DNA of 64,000 bases from Bacteroidota bacterium (lineage in GTDB: Bacteria; Bacteroidota; Bacteroidia; Bacteroidales; WCHB1-69), in the NCBI GenBank assembly GCA_029570835.1, contig JAKPTX010000274.1, positions 1 to 64,000 of the forward strand. The letters run 5' to 3'. The notes beneath the pieces are model-generated. The model had not been told where the DNA came from. It did no database searches and saw only the letters and a program-made list of their open reading frames with translations. Both the position numbers and the translations under genes were made by a program. Below, piece after piece: positions 55,509 through 64,000 of this stretch; within the stretch, counting starts at the first letter, position 1; each line of letters opens with the position of its first letter.

Positions 55509-58046
55509 ATGAAACAGTACGTTTTATCCTTGTTTACCATACTCTTATTGACCTCTACTCTTTTGGCGCAGAGCGGTGAGACACCACCTGATTCAACCAG
55601 AACTAAGCCGCAAGGTGCTGCTGAAACAGCCTTTTTAAATATTGGAGATGGTCAAGATAGTGATGATCACTCTTCAGGAAATTTTATTCCAAGTATTTTA
55701 CAATCTTCGCGCGACCTGTATTTAAACAATACTTCATACACATTTAGTATCGCTTATTTTAGGATTAGAGGTTACGATAATAAGTATAATGCGATCTTTT
55801 TGAATGGATTTCGGATGAATAGTATGGTAACCGGTAGGGCTACTTTTTCTCAATGGGGAGGTTTAAATCACGTTGTTCGTTATCCTGATACCAGAATTTA
55901 TATGACTCCTGCATCCTATACTTTCGGATCAATAGGAGGAGTTTCAAATTATAATTTAAGGGCATCAGCATTCGGAAAACAGATTAAGGGGACCTACTCT
56001 TTATCCAATAGAACCTATAATAACCGCCTTATGCTCACTTATGCAACCGGTATTATGAAAAATGGCTGGTCTTTTGCAGCTTCTTTATCCGGGCGTTTTG
56101 GGAATACTATCTCATATGTAGAGGGTACCACCTACGATGCATTCAGTTATTTCCTTGCTGCTGAAAAAAAAATAAACAAAGAACATGCGGTTAATCTCAC
56201 TCTTGTTGGAACACCGACACGACGGAGCATGCAAGCAAATTCTGTTTCTGAAGCGTATATTTTGACCGGTACAAACTATTACAATCCTAACTGGGGTTGG
56301 TATCAAGGAAAACAAAGAAGTGCCAGAGTCAGAACTATTTATGAACCGATTGCACTCCTCTCCCACTACTATACTCCAACACACAATAAGTACACGATTA
56401 ACTCAACATTGGGTGCCACTTTTGGAAGAAATTCAACTACTGCTTTGAATTGGTATGATGCTGCAGACCCAAGGCCTGATTATTATCGCTATTTGCCTAG
56501 TTACTTCATTGAAAATGGGGATACAACAAGCTTATATTGGGATTATAAAGAGGAATGGATGAATAATGATCAGTTTAGACAGATTAATTGGGATAGAATG
56601 TATCATATCAATCAGTTGGCAGCTTCGCAAGGTAAAAGAGCTCAATATATCCTGGAAAATAGGGTTATGGATCACATCCAGCTGGGAGCTGCATCTCATA
56701 TAACGGCTGACCTAAATGAGAACATCAGACTTTTTGCTGGTGTAGATGTAAGAGGTTTCAAACAACATAATTACAATCAAATTAATGATCTTTTGGGTGG
56801 AGCATATTGGATTGATGTGGATAAGTTTTCAGAGGGAGCCTTCCCGGATTCTCTAAACACTATTTATAATGACTTACTCCACAAAAATGATACATTGTAT
56901 GAGGGTGATCTCATTGGAAATAGCTATGAGTTGCATCTTTATAGTCAGAAAGTATGGGCACTTTTGAATTTTAATTACAAAAAAGTTGATTTTCACTTGG
57001 GTGCCAGTGTTGGAAATGAACAGATGTGGAGAGTAGGATTAATGAAAAATGGAAGATTCCCTGAAGCCTCTCTTGGAAAATCAGATGTTAAGTCTTTTAT
57101 GTTATATGGATTTAAGGGGGGAATAACCTATAAGATTAGCGGACGGAATTATCTTACGCTGACATCCCATTACGAAAATGATGCTCCCGGTGTGCTGAAT
57201 TCATTTATTGCACCAAGAATTAGAAATACCTTTGTCCCTAATTTGAAATCAGAAAAGATATTTAGTGCAGATTTCTCCTATATCATGAAATATCCTAAAT
57301 TTCAGATGCGCTTAACAGCTTATTATACTCAATTAAATGATCTCAGTCGTGTTATCAGTTTTTATCATGACGACTATTATACGATGGTCAATTATGCCAT
57401 GAGCGGTATCGATCAACGCCACCTAGGCATCGAAATTGGATCTGAATTGAAGATGGGTTCTATGTTTTCATTAATCTTTGCAGGTAATTTTGGAGATTAT
57501 AGGTATAGTAGTAATCCATCAGTGAATATTAACGCAGAAAATGGTTATGATATTTTAAGTACAGGTGGTGGGGATAAAATGGAAACTGTGTATTGGAAAG
57601 AATATTTTGTAGCCGGCACCCCACAAGTGGCTACTACATTAGGACTTAAATTTAATCACAACTATTGGTGGGTAAATATCAATGCCAATTATTTCGATAG
57701 AATCTTTTGTGACTTGAACCCACATAGAAGAACTATCCATGCACGTGGAACATGGAATCTGGATATTCCTGAAGAAGCTGAAATATATCATGCTATTGTG
57801 GATCAAACTCGATTGAAAGGACAGTTTACGCTTGATTTTTCTGTTAGTAAAAGCTGGAGAGTAAAAGGTAAACTGATCGCAGTTAATGTGAGTGTTACCA
57901 ATATAACAAATAATACTAATTTGGTTACTACGGCATGGGAACAGTATAGATTTGATTATAAAGAGTACAATCCTTCAAAATACCAAAACAGATATTATTA
58001 TGCGTTTGGAACCACTTTTTATGCGGGAGTTACTTATACATTTTAA
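55509..58046 (+). CDS. TonB-dependent outer-membrane receptor
   Basis: An 845-residue outer-membrane protein with a signal peptide (ending TLLAQ). The plug region shows RIRGYDNKYNAIFLNG near residue 88 and SYTFGSIGGVSNYN near 140. A long barrel then ends in an aromatic residue (AGVTYTF). It lacks the N-terminal carboxypeptidase-regulatory domain that SusC proteins carry, so it is not a typical SusC. Two DUF5689 lipoproteins follow at 22 and 14 bp and probably act with it at the surface. The substrate is unknown. Confidence 0.85.
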   Translation: MKQYVLSLFTILLLTSTLLAQSGETPPDSTRTKPQGAAETAFLNIGDGQDSDDHSSGNFIPSILQSSRDLYLNNTSYTFSIAYFRIRGYDNKYNAIFLNGFRMNSMVTGRATFSQWGGLNHVVRYPDTRIYMTPASYTFGSIGGVSNYNLRASAFGKQIKGTYSLSNRTYNNRLMLTYATGIMKNGWSFAASLSGRFGNTISYVEGTTYDAFSYFLAAEKKINKEHAVNLTLVGTPTRRSMQANSVSEAYILTGTNYYNPNWGWYQGKQRSARVRTIYEPIALLSHYYTPTHNKYTINSTLGATFGRNSTTALNWYDAADPRPDYYRYLPSYFIENGDTTSLYWDYKEEWMNNDQFRQINWDRMYHINQLAASQGKRAQYILENRVMDHIQLGAASHITADLNENIRLFAGVDVRGFKQHNYNQINDLLGGAYWIDVDKFSEGAFPDSLNTIYNDLLHKNDTLYEGDLIGNSYELHLYSQKVWALLNFNYKKVDFHLGASVGNEQMWRVGLMKNGRFPEASLGKSDVKSFMLYGFKGGITYKISGRNYLTLTSHYENDAPGVLNSFIAPRIRNTFVPNLKSEKIFSADFSYIMKYPKFQMRLTAYYTQLNDLSRVISFYHDDYYTMVNYAMSGIDQRHLGIEIGSELKMGSMFSLIFAGNFGDYRYSSNPSVNINAENGYDILSTGGGDKMETVYWKEYFVAGTPQVATTLGLKFNHNYWWVNINANYFDRIFCDLNPHRRTIHARGTWNLDIPEEAEIYHAIVDQTRLKGQFTLDFSVSKSWRVKGKLIAVNVSVTNITNNTNLVTTAWEQYRFDYKEYNPSKYQNRYYYAFGTTFYAGVTYTF

Positions 58047-58068
58047 AACATTGTAATTTAAAATAAAG

Positions 58069-59337
58069 ATGAAAAAAGTTGCTATTATAAATATATTTCT
58101 TGTTATCGCATTTTTTGGCGTTGTGAGTTCTTCTTGCTTTAAACCCGAGGAGATTCCGGTAGAAACATATCCTGGAGAGGCTACTCATACTATTGCTGAA
58201 TTAATCCACTATCATACTTTGGGTGTAAAACCTGCAACACTGATTACGGATACAGTGGTCATAAAGGGAGTTGTAATTTCCACCGATAAACATGGTTCTT
58301 GTTATAAAGAGATTTTTTTACAAGATGAAACAGGTGGTATTAGTATTAGAACTGCCAATTCGGCGTACCATAACAAGTATAGAATTGGTCAAACCATTTA
58401 TGTTGAATGCCAAGGGTTATATCTTGGAAGTTATATTGCCAACAATGGAAATTCCGGATGGTATCAATTGGGATTGTGGGGAAATGATGAAATGCAATAT
58501 ATTCCTTCTAATGTTGAAATGCGTCATATTTTTAAATCAGGAGTGTTGGTGCCGGAACCCGCTTGTAAAGTGATACGATCTACAAACGATATAACAGAGG
58601 CTGATTTTCACACTCTAGTAGAGCTTCCCAATTGTTCTTTTGTGGATGCTAATGGATCTAATCTCTATTTTGATGCCAGTCAGGGTTATTCAACAATTAA
58701 TAGGAATATTCAACTTGAGAGTGGCAATACTAAGATTATTGCCAGAATTAGTCAGTATATAGATTGGGCTGACGAAGTTTTACCTGAAGGGAAGTTAAAT
58801 ATTAGAGGAATTCTGACTAAATATGGCAGTGATTATCAATTGATGTTACGATCCATTAATGATGTTACTGTTTTGCCTCCTCCCGGAGGGTATGTAGTGT
58901 TCCAATATAACATGGAAACTTCTCCTTTCACTATGGGATGGAGTAATCACTCTGTAGCAGGAAATGCTCAATGGGAATATAAACCTGATTTTAAAGTAGT
59001 AACCATAACAGGATCAACTGCGGAAATGACTGATTGTTATCTGGTTTCGCCTCAGTTGGATTTCGGATCCTATAGAAATGTTAAACTTTATTTCACACAT
59101 CGCAACTTTAACGGACTAGGTACAACTGACCAATTTAGATTGTATTATTCAACTACGGATGGTCAATGGATTCCACTAGAAATTCCTACATTACCATCCT
59201 CATTTACTGAAACAGTAATCCCAATACCGGATGAAGCAGTTTCAAAACCCACTTTTAGAATTGGATTTAGATATACCGATCAGAATAACTCCAATTGGGC
59301 TATAAATAATATTCAGTTTAAATCAAAACCTAACTAA
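58069..59337 (+). CDS. DUF5689 (OB-fold-like) lipoprotein 1
   Basis: A 422-residue lipoprotein with lipobox SSSC (Cys23). The DUF5689 part (about 38-270) has TIAELI (41-46), GVVISTD and LQDETGGISI (84-93). A C-terminal jelly-roll/choice-of-anchor region (about 280-422) ends in WAINNIQF. It is probably a surface ligand-binding partner of the TonB receptor encoded upstream. It shares the same organisation with the next gene, so a duplication is likely. Confidence 0.82.
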   Translation: MKKVAIINIFLVIAFFGVVSSSCFKPEEIPVETYPGEATHTIAELIHYHTLGVKPATLITDTVVIKGVVISTDKHGSCYKEIFLQDETGGISIRTANSAYHNKYRIGQTIYVECQGLYLGSYIANNGNSGWYQLGLWGNDEMQYIPSNVEMRHIFKSGVLVPEPACKVIRSTNDITEADFHTLVELPNCSFVDANGSNLYFDASQGYSTINRNIQLESGNTKIIARISQYIDWADEVLPEGKLNIRGILTKYGSDYQLMLRSINDVTVLPPPGGYVVFQYNMETSPFTMGWSNHSVAGNAQWEYKPDFKVVTITGSTAEMTDCYLVSPQLDFGSYRNVKLYFTHRNFNGLGTTDQFRLYYSTTDGQWIPLEIPTLPSSFTETVIPIPDEAVSKPTFRIGFRYTDQNNSNWAINNIQFKSKPN

Positions 59338-59351
59338 AAAACATTGAAATT

Positions 59352-60653
59352 ATGAATAGAATTTATAAAAATATAATACTTGCATTAGTTCTCTCTTTAG
59401 TATGGAGTGGCTGTCAGAAAGAGTGGGAAGAACCAAAATTTGAAGCTCCAACTTATAATGGTCCCGCCCCCAATAAAACAATTCAAGATATTAAAAATAA
59501 ACACCTAATACTGGATGCTTATAAGCTGGACTCTATTTGCAGCTACGATGAAATATTTTTAGTTGAAGCGGTTGTTGTAAGTACGGATGAGGGGGGTAAC
59601 TTTTACAAATCGATGGTGGTTCAAGATGAAACCGGTGCTATTGAGATTCAAATGGATATGAATGGACTTTTTAACTTATATCCCGTTGGTCAAAGGGTGA
59701 TTATCGATTGTAGGGGTTTGATTGTAGGGGATTATAATCGCTACTATCAAATCGGTTGGGAATATCGTAAAACGAGTGTTGGCCGGATTAATGCGCTCCA
59801 TTTTGATAAATATATTCATCGTGTTGGACTGCCTAGCAAAGATAATCTCCCTACTCCCCTATTGGGAACAGAGATAGATTTGAACTCTTTAGATGACGTA
59901 GGAAAATTAGTTAAACTAGAGAATTGCCAGTTTGCTCAGGAATCCTGGGGAAAACCATTGTCATATAATGAATTTGTTACTGAACATACTTTAAATGTTC
60001 AGGGCGTTTCTAAGCCGATTATTGTTAGAACTTCTAACTATGCACGTTTTAGAAGTATTAGAGTACCTTCCGGAGTGGGAACACTATACGGGATTTTAAC
60101 CATATATGATAATAACTACCAGTTTATGATCCGAACTAGGGACGACATTCAATTTGCTGAAGTTGAAATACCTGAAGATGAAGTTATCTTTTCACATCAA
60201 TTTAATGAAAACTCTATTGGATCAGGAGGATGGAGTGTTTTCCCGGTCGATATAACTCGTTGGCGGTTTGTGAATTTTGGAGGGGATCAGTTTATGTACC
60301 ATGAGTATAATAATGGTAATACTCCAATGGATGATTGGTTAATTTCACCACCGATAGAGATCGATGCAACAAAAGAGAGTTTTGTTCGTTTATTGCATAA
60401 AATAGATCTCGTGGGACTACAAGAGTATTATAGTCTTTACTATACTACTAATGTTGACCAACAATTTGATCCTAATAACTATATACTTCTTCCTCCAATA
60501 ACTCAGTTCCCCTCAGAGTTTAGTAATAGTAATGATATTGCTATACCTAATCTGACAGTTTCTAAAGTGCGAATAGCCTTGAGATATAATAATCATGGAG
60601 GGAACACGTCAGGTGATTGGAGAATTAAAAAAATTGAATTGATTAACAGATAA
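59352..60653 (+). CDS. DUF5689 (OB-fold-like) lipoprotein 2
   Basis: A 433-residue lipoprotein with lipobox WSGC (Cys21). It has [10 protein letters not shown] and [10 protein letters not shown] (90-99), matching the same region of the preceding protein. A C-terminal jelly-roll (about 290-433) ends [10 protein letters not shown]. Its stop overlaps the ribBA start by one base (TAATG), linking the receptor operon to a riboflavin gene. Confidence 0.82.
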   Translation: MNRIYKNIILALVLSLVWSGCQKEWEEPKFEAPTYNGPAPNKTIQDIKNKHLILDAYKLDSICSYDEIFLVEAVVVSTDEGGNFYKSMVVQDETGAIEIQMDMNGLFNLYPVGQRVIIDCRGLIVGDYNRYYQIGWEYRKTSVGRINALHFDKYIHRVGLPSKDNLPTPLLGTEIDLNSLDDVGKLVKLENCQFAQESWGKPLSYNEFVTEHTLNVQGVSKPIIVRTSNYARFRSIRVPSGVGTLYGILTIYDNNYQFMIRTRDDIQFAEVEIPEDEVIFSHQFNENSIGSGGWSVFPVDITRWRFVNFGGDQFMYHEYNNGNTPMDDWLISPPIEIDATKESFVRLLHKIDLVGLQEYYSLYYTTNVDQQFDPNNYILLPPITQFPSEFSNSNDIAIPNLTVSKVRIALRYNNHGGNTSGDWRIKKIELINR

Positions 60654-61864
60654 TGGAAATAACACTAAATACAATAGAAGAAGCTTTAGAGGACTTCAAA
60701 GCCGGAAAATTTTTAATCGTCGTTGACGATGAGGATCGTGAGAATGAGGGTGATTTTATAATTGCAGCTGAAAAAATAACACCCGAAAAAGTAAATTTTA
60801 TGCTTCAGTATGGGCGTGGTGTTTTATGTGCTCCCGTTACTGATGCACGCTGTAAAGAACTCCAACTGGAAATGCAAGTGGTTTCAAATACTTCCATCCA
60901 CGGAACTCCATTTACTGTAACGGTTGATCTTTTAGGACATGGATGTACAACAGGAGTATCTGCTCACGACAGAGCTGCAACTATTAAAGCACTAGCTGAT
61001 CCTGATTTAAAACCTGAAGATTTGGGTAGACCCGGTCATATTAATCCACTAAAAGCTCGTGACGGAGGAGTTTTAATTCGTGCAGGACATACTGAAGCTA
61101 CTGTTGATTTAGCAAGATTGGCAGGTTTATATCCCGCAGGAGCTCTGATTGAAATTATCAATCCGGATGGAACGATGGCACGTATGCCCGAATTGATGAA
61201 AGTTGCAAAAGAACATAATATTAAGATTATTTCTATCCGTGATTTGATAGCTTATCGAGTTAAGAATGAAACTTTGATTAGAAAAGAGGAGCAAGTTGAA
61301 CTTCCAACTGAATGGGGAACTTTTCAACTCATCGCCTATACTCAGCTTAATAATGGGGCAGTTCATTATGCTTTAAAAAAGGGAGAATGGAAAAAAGATG
61401 AAGAGATTTTAGTTCGTGTTCACTCTTCATGTGTTACCGGTGATATTTTTGGATCTCAAAAGTGTGATTGTGCTAGCCAACTTCATGAGGCTTTGCAAAT
61501 GGTTGAGAAAGAAGGAAAAGGGATGGTGTTGTATATGAGCCAGGAAGGACGGGGTATTGGAATTGTTAATAAACTGAAAGCATATAATTTACAGGCTCAG
61601 GGCTTGGATACAGTTCAGGCTAATCTTGAGTTGGGATTTAGAGCTGATGAACGTGAATATGGTGTCGGAGCTCAAATTTTGAGAGATTTGGATGCTACCC
61701 GAATCAGACTTATTACTAATAATCCAGCCAAAAAAATAGGATTAAGCGGTCACGGTATTGAAATTGTTGAAACAGTACCGATCATTATTACTCCTAATGG
61801 GGCTAATTTTAAATATTTAAAAACAAAACAAACTAAGATGGGACATGATCTTCATCTCGAATAG
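60653..61864 (+). CDS. ribBA: Bifunctional DHBP synthase/GTP cyclohydrolase II
   Basis: A 403-residue riboflavin enzyme. The RibB half (1-200) has [11 protein letters not shown] near 22-32 and [22 protein letters not shown]. The RibA half has the zinc Cys set [15 protein letters not shown] and SQEGRGIG. It is coupled to the DUF5689 gene by a one-base overlap, with no room for an FMN riboswitch before it. Transcription must come from the receptor operon or an internal site. Confidence 0.95.
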   Translation: MEITLNTIEEALEDFKAGKFLIVVDDEDRENEGDFIIAAEKITPEKVNFMLQYGRGVLCAPVTDARCKELQLEMQVVSNTSIHGTPFTVTVDLLGHGCTTGVSAHDRAATIKALADPDLKPEDLGRPGHINPLKARDGGVLIRAGHTEATVDLARLAGLYPAGALIEIINPDGTMARMPELMKVAKEHNIKIISIRDLIAYRVKNETLIRKEEQVELPTEWGTFQLIAYTQLNNGAVHYALKKGEWKKDEEILVRVHSSCVTGDIFGSQKCDCASQLHEALQMVEKEGKGMVLYMSQEGRGIGIVNKLKAYNLQAQGLDTVQANLELGFRADEREYGVGAQILRDLDATRIRLITNNPAKKIGLSGHGIEIVETVPIIITPNGANFKYLKTKQTKMGHDLHLE

Positions 61865-61879
61865 AGAGAAGTATTGTGA

Positions 61880-62359
61880 TTAATCTTTTTTTACTGGGGT
61901 ATGCTCCCGGATTGTGATCCCAAATTCTGTTATTCCAACGAGGTCTTCATCTCGCATCGCGTGTTGAAAGGAAAAGTTGTATACTCCCCTTTCTTGAAAT
62001 CTTACCTTTTGTCGCATTAATAAACGATGGTCTTTGATTCTTCCGGATCCTTTTCCATACCAATTTCCGAAAGGATCACATAAAAGTGCTTCAATGGTAT
62101 CTGTTACAGCAATTCCAGAAGGGAACTGATGGGTTAAGAAAAGATATAGATTCTGATAAGGATAGTCAGTACTGTTTCGGATATTGATAAAAATATCATA
62201 AAACTGCGCTGTATCTACAACTTTAAATTGATATTTTAAAATATGGCTACTCTCCCACTTTTCATCCGAAAGATGATCAGCTTTTTCAAATAAAATAGTT
62301 CTTCCACAGGAAGATAAACTCAAAGCCAGTAAAATGGAATAGAAGAATTGTAATTTCAT
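61880..62359 (-). CDS. gldH: Gliding-motility lipoprotein GldH
   Basis: A 159-residue lipoprotein (lipobox LSSC). The conserved segments NLYLFLTHQFPSG, DTIEALLCDPFGNWYGKGSG, VRFQERGVYNFSF and DLVGITEFGI match GldH. The protein is required for gliding in Flavobacterium and widespread in T9SS-bearing Bacteroidetes. I chose the ATG at 62359, four bases after the preceding stop, over one at 62377 that would overlap. Convergent with ribBA. Confidence 0.85.
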   Translation of the reverse strand: MKLQFFYSILLALSLSSCGRTILFEKADHLSDEKWESSHILKYQFKVVDTAQFYDIFINIRNSTDYPYQNLYLFLTHQFPSGIAVTDTIEALLCDPFGNWYGKGSGRIKDHRLLMRQKVRFQERGVYNFSFQHAMRDEDLVGITEFGITIREHTPVKKD

Positions 62360-62363
62360 TATA

Positions 62364-63563
62364 TTAACGATCTTCAATATTTTTCAAATCATCTATGCTG
62401 TACCCTCCATCTTCATCTACTTTCTTCTGATTTACGATAGCAAACTCTTCCAACGATTCAGGATTTTTTCCCTTATTATTCATATCAATTATATGATGAA
62501 CTTTTTCAAGAGGAATAGCAAAAATGAAATTGGGGTCTGTTACATAATTATACCATACAACCTTTTTAAAAATGTCAATTTTGTTAAATTGTGCTTTTCC
62601 TTTTTTAGTATGTAAGGATATATTAGGTTGAGGAAATTCTTTTAATTCAAGTAAATAGGTTTCTTGTTCAAAGTTCAAACAGCATTTTAACTTACCACAC
62701 ATTCCTGCTATTTTTTTAGGATTGAGTGTGAGTTGCTGCGTTTTAGCAGATACTGTAGAAACAGATTGAAAATTAGTCAACCAGGAAGAACAACACAATT
62801 CTCTTCCACAAGAACCTATACCTCCAAGACGCGCAGCTTCCTGACGAACACCGATCTGCCTCATCTCAATTCTGATTTTAAACTGTTCTGCTAATATTTT
62901 AATTAATGTTCTAAAATCAACACGTTCATCTGCAGAATAGTAAAAAATGGCTTTCCCTCCATCTCCTTGATATTCAACATCATTGACTTTCATTTCAAGA
63001 TTTAAATCCCATGCAATATAGCGAGACGATAGCATTGTAGTATGCTCCAAATCAACAGTAGCTATCCATTTGTCAATATCAGAAATTTTAGCGTGTCGAT
63101 ACAATTTTTTAGAAACATCTTCAGGTTTGATTTTCTTTGCAGCTAATTGTCTTTTAACTGAAACACCGGTCATGGAAATAATTCCAATATCATGTCCGGG
63201 ATTAGCTTCTACAGCAACAATTTCACCAACATTAAAGACTCCTTCTTCAGGCAAAAGAAAGAAATCTTTGTGACTATTTTTAAATCTAACTTCAACAATG
63301 TGGTAATAGTTAAATTGTTGTGGTAGATTAATGTAATCTACCCAGTCGTGACTGGCTAATTTACAACAAGATTGCTTGTACTCTTCCGGTTGACATTGAT
63401 CTACTGGTGGAATAGCAGAAAAACCCCTGGTAAAAAAAGGATTACTGGTTATCTTATCAGTTTCACTTTTGGGTGCAAACTGTATATTTACATCTATATT
63501 TTCATCGTAATCTTCCATGTTCATGGATTCATTTTCGATGCATTTATTTTTGTCGTTATTCAT
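62364..63563 (-). CDS. PSP1-domain (RicT-like) protein
   Basis: A 399-residue cytoplasmic protein. After an acidic N-terminal stretch the PSP1 C-terminal domain holds the paired cysteine motifs SCGRELCCSSWL and MCGKLKCCLNFE, used in RicT for Fe-S binding. In Bacteroidetes this gene commonly precedes gldH, as here (4 bp). Its role is not established in this phylum. A -7 element lies at 63628-63635. Confidence 0.88.
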   Translation of the reverse strand: MNNDKNKCIENESMNMEDYDENIDVNIQFAPKSETDKITSNPFFTRGFSAIPPVDQCQPEEYKQSCCKLASHDWVDYINLPQQFNYYHIVEVRFKNSHKDFFLLPEEGVFNVGEIVAVEANPGHDIGIISMTGVSVKRQLAAKKIKPEDVSKKLYRHAKISDIDKWIATVDLEHTTMLSSRYIAWDLNLEMKVNDVEYQGDGGKAIFYYSADERVDFRTLIKILAEQFKIRIEMRQIGVRQEAARLGGIGSCGRELCCSSWLTNFQSVSTVSAKTQQLTLNPKKIAGMCGKLKCCLNFEQETYLLELKEFPQPNISLHTKKGKAQFNKIDIFKKVVWYNYVTDPNFIFAIPLEKVHHIIDMNNKGKNPESLEEFAIVNQKKVDEDGGYSIDDLKNIEDR

Positions 63564-63627
63564 AGGTGATTGGTAATCTGTTTATTAATAGTAAAGTGTG
63601 GTTCTACAGTATTTAAAATAGAATCTA

Positions 63628-63635
63628 CAAAAATA
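63628..63635 (-). promoter_or_regulatory. -7 promoter element for the PSP1-gldH unit
   Basis: TATTTTTG on the minus strand matches TAnnTTTG. The predicted leader to the ATG at 63563 is about 60 nt. Confidence 0.5.
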
Positions 63636-63646
63636 ATTAAAATTAT

Positions 63647-64000
63647 TTACATAGTACAAACAGTATGCTCAATTAAAATTTTTATGGCCACCATAATTAG
63701 AATGACACCACCCAAAACTTCAATCTTAAATCGTTTAAAATCTTTTATTTTACTTCCTATTTGGACTCCAAGGTACGCAAACAAAAAAGTAACAATACCT
63801 ATAATAACTACAGGAAACAGAATGTTCATGTCGAGGAGTGCAAAGGAGATTCCAACGGCGAGAGCATCAATACTGGTTGCAAATGCTAGAATGAATAGTG
63901 TTTTATTAGAGTGAAAATTAATTTTTTTCTCTCCATCGGTTTCTTTCTTTAATCCCTCGTATATCATCCCTCCTGCAATTACAAAAAGTAAAATGGCAGC
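63647..64000 (-). CDS. mntP: MntP-type manganese efflux pump, 5' end outside window
   Basis: The frame is open from the right edge to its stop at 63647, giving 118 codons of the C-terminal part. GGMIYEG, then LAFATSIDALAVGISFALL with the conserved Asp, IGIVTFLFAYLGVQIG and EVLGGVILIMVAIKILIEH match MntP (DUF204). It is an inner-membrane protein exporting Mn(II). The start codon lies beyond 64000. Confidence 0.88.
   Translation of the reverse strand, partial: AAILLFVIAGGMIYEGLKKETDGEKKINFHSNKTLFILAFATSIDALAVGISFALLDMNILFPVVIIGIVTFLFAYLGVQIGSKIKDFKRFKIEVLGGVILIMVAIKILIEHTVCTM

Noticed and set aside
60600-60653. FMN riboswitch before ribBA
   Set aside because: The gene overlaps the preceding stop, and the upstream sequence is coding.

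Overview
This window looks like the chromosome of a member of the Bacteroidales/Bacteroidia. The evidence is: an AT-rich genome; near-absence of Shine-Dalgarno sequences; repeated exact copies of the Bacteroidetes -7 promoter element TAnnTTTG upstream of genes; many signal-peptidase-II lipoproteins; a type IX secretion (T9SS) C-terminal sorting domain; GldH; and Bacteroidetes-restricted families (DUF4831, DUF4301, DUF5689). No rRNA, tRNA, CRISPR array, insertion sequence or prophage was seen. A genus cannot be named from the sequence alone.

Layout. 1-7.3 kb (minus): an outer-membrane beta-barrel protein cut by the left edge, a 1005-residue TPR protein, a SPOUT rRNA/tRNA methyltransferase and MurD. 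7.4-10.2 kb (minus): fatty-acid genes fabH-fabF-fabZ. 10.5-14.9 kb (plus): a PP-loop enzyme resembling MurL, a sugar nucleotidyltransferase, truA and a beta-helix lipoprotein. 14.9-20.3 kb (minus): a likely operon of alkaline phosphatase, a T9SS-secreted protein and an M3 peptidase. 20.3-35.6 kb: mixed envelope and metabolic genes (DUF4831, DUF4328, esterase, DUF4301, UDP-xylose synthase, ECF sigma factor with a small ORF, phosphohexomutase, ADP-forming acetyl-CoA synthetase, dipeptidyl peptidase III). 35.7-37.2 kb: an unknown lipoprotein gene bracketed by repeat blocks. 37.2-40.0 kb (minus): rplM-rpsI-rpsB-tsf. 40.1-55.4 kb (minus): a tightly packed run of nine genes, including nadB, dnaE, purH, a GH2 beta-galactosidase, a GT2 and a secreted nuclease-type hydrolase. 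55.5-61.9 kb (plus): a TonB-dependent receptor, two OB-fold-like DUF5689 lipoproteins and ribBA. 61.9-64 kb (minus): gldH, a PSP1/RicT-like gene and the 3' part of mntP.

Points of most interest. (1) A secreted endonuclease/exonuclease/phosphatase-fold enzyme stands divergent from a TonB receptor with two DUF5689 lipoproteins. The same QDET signature recurs in the T9SS protein beside the alkaline phosphatase. A nucleic-acid or phosphorus scavenging function is inferred. (2) A MurD with an unusual GTKGKSS P-loop lies about 3 kb from a MurL-like protein, which suggests the L-Glu-first route to D-Glu in peptidoglycan. (3) Three intergenic loci carry arrays of degenerate seven-base repeats held in strict phase, mixed with dispersed modules and palindromes. 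One pair of such blocks encloses a single unknown lipoprotein gene. (4) One ECF sigma-factor transcript carries three strong Shine-Dalgarno sites in a window otherwise almost devoid of them, together with a 49-residue ORF that I consider a real gene.
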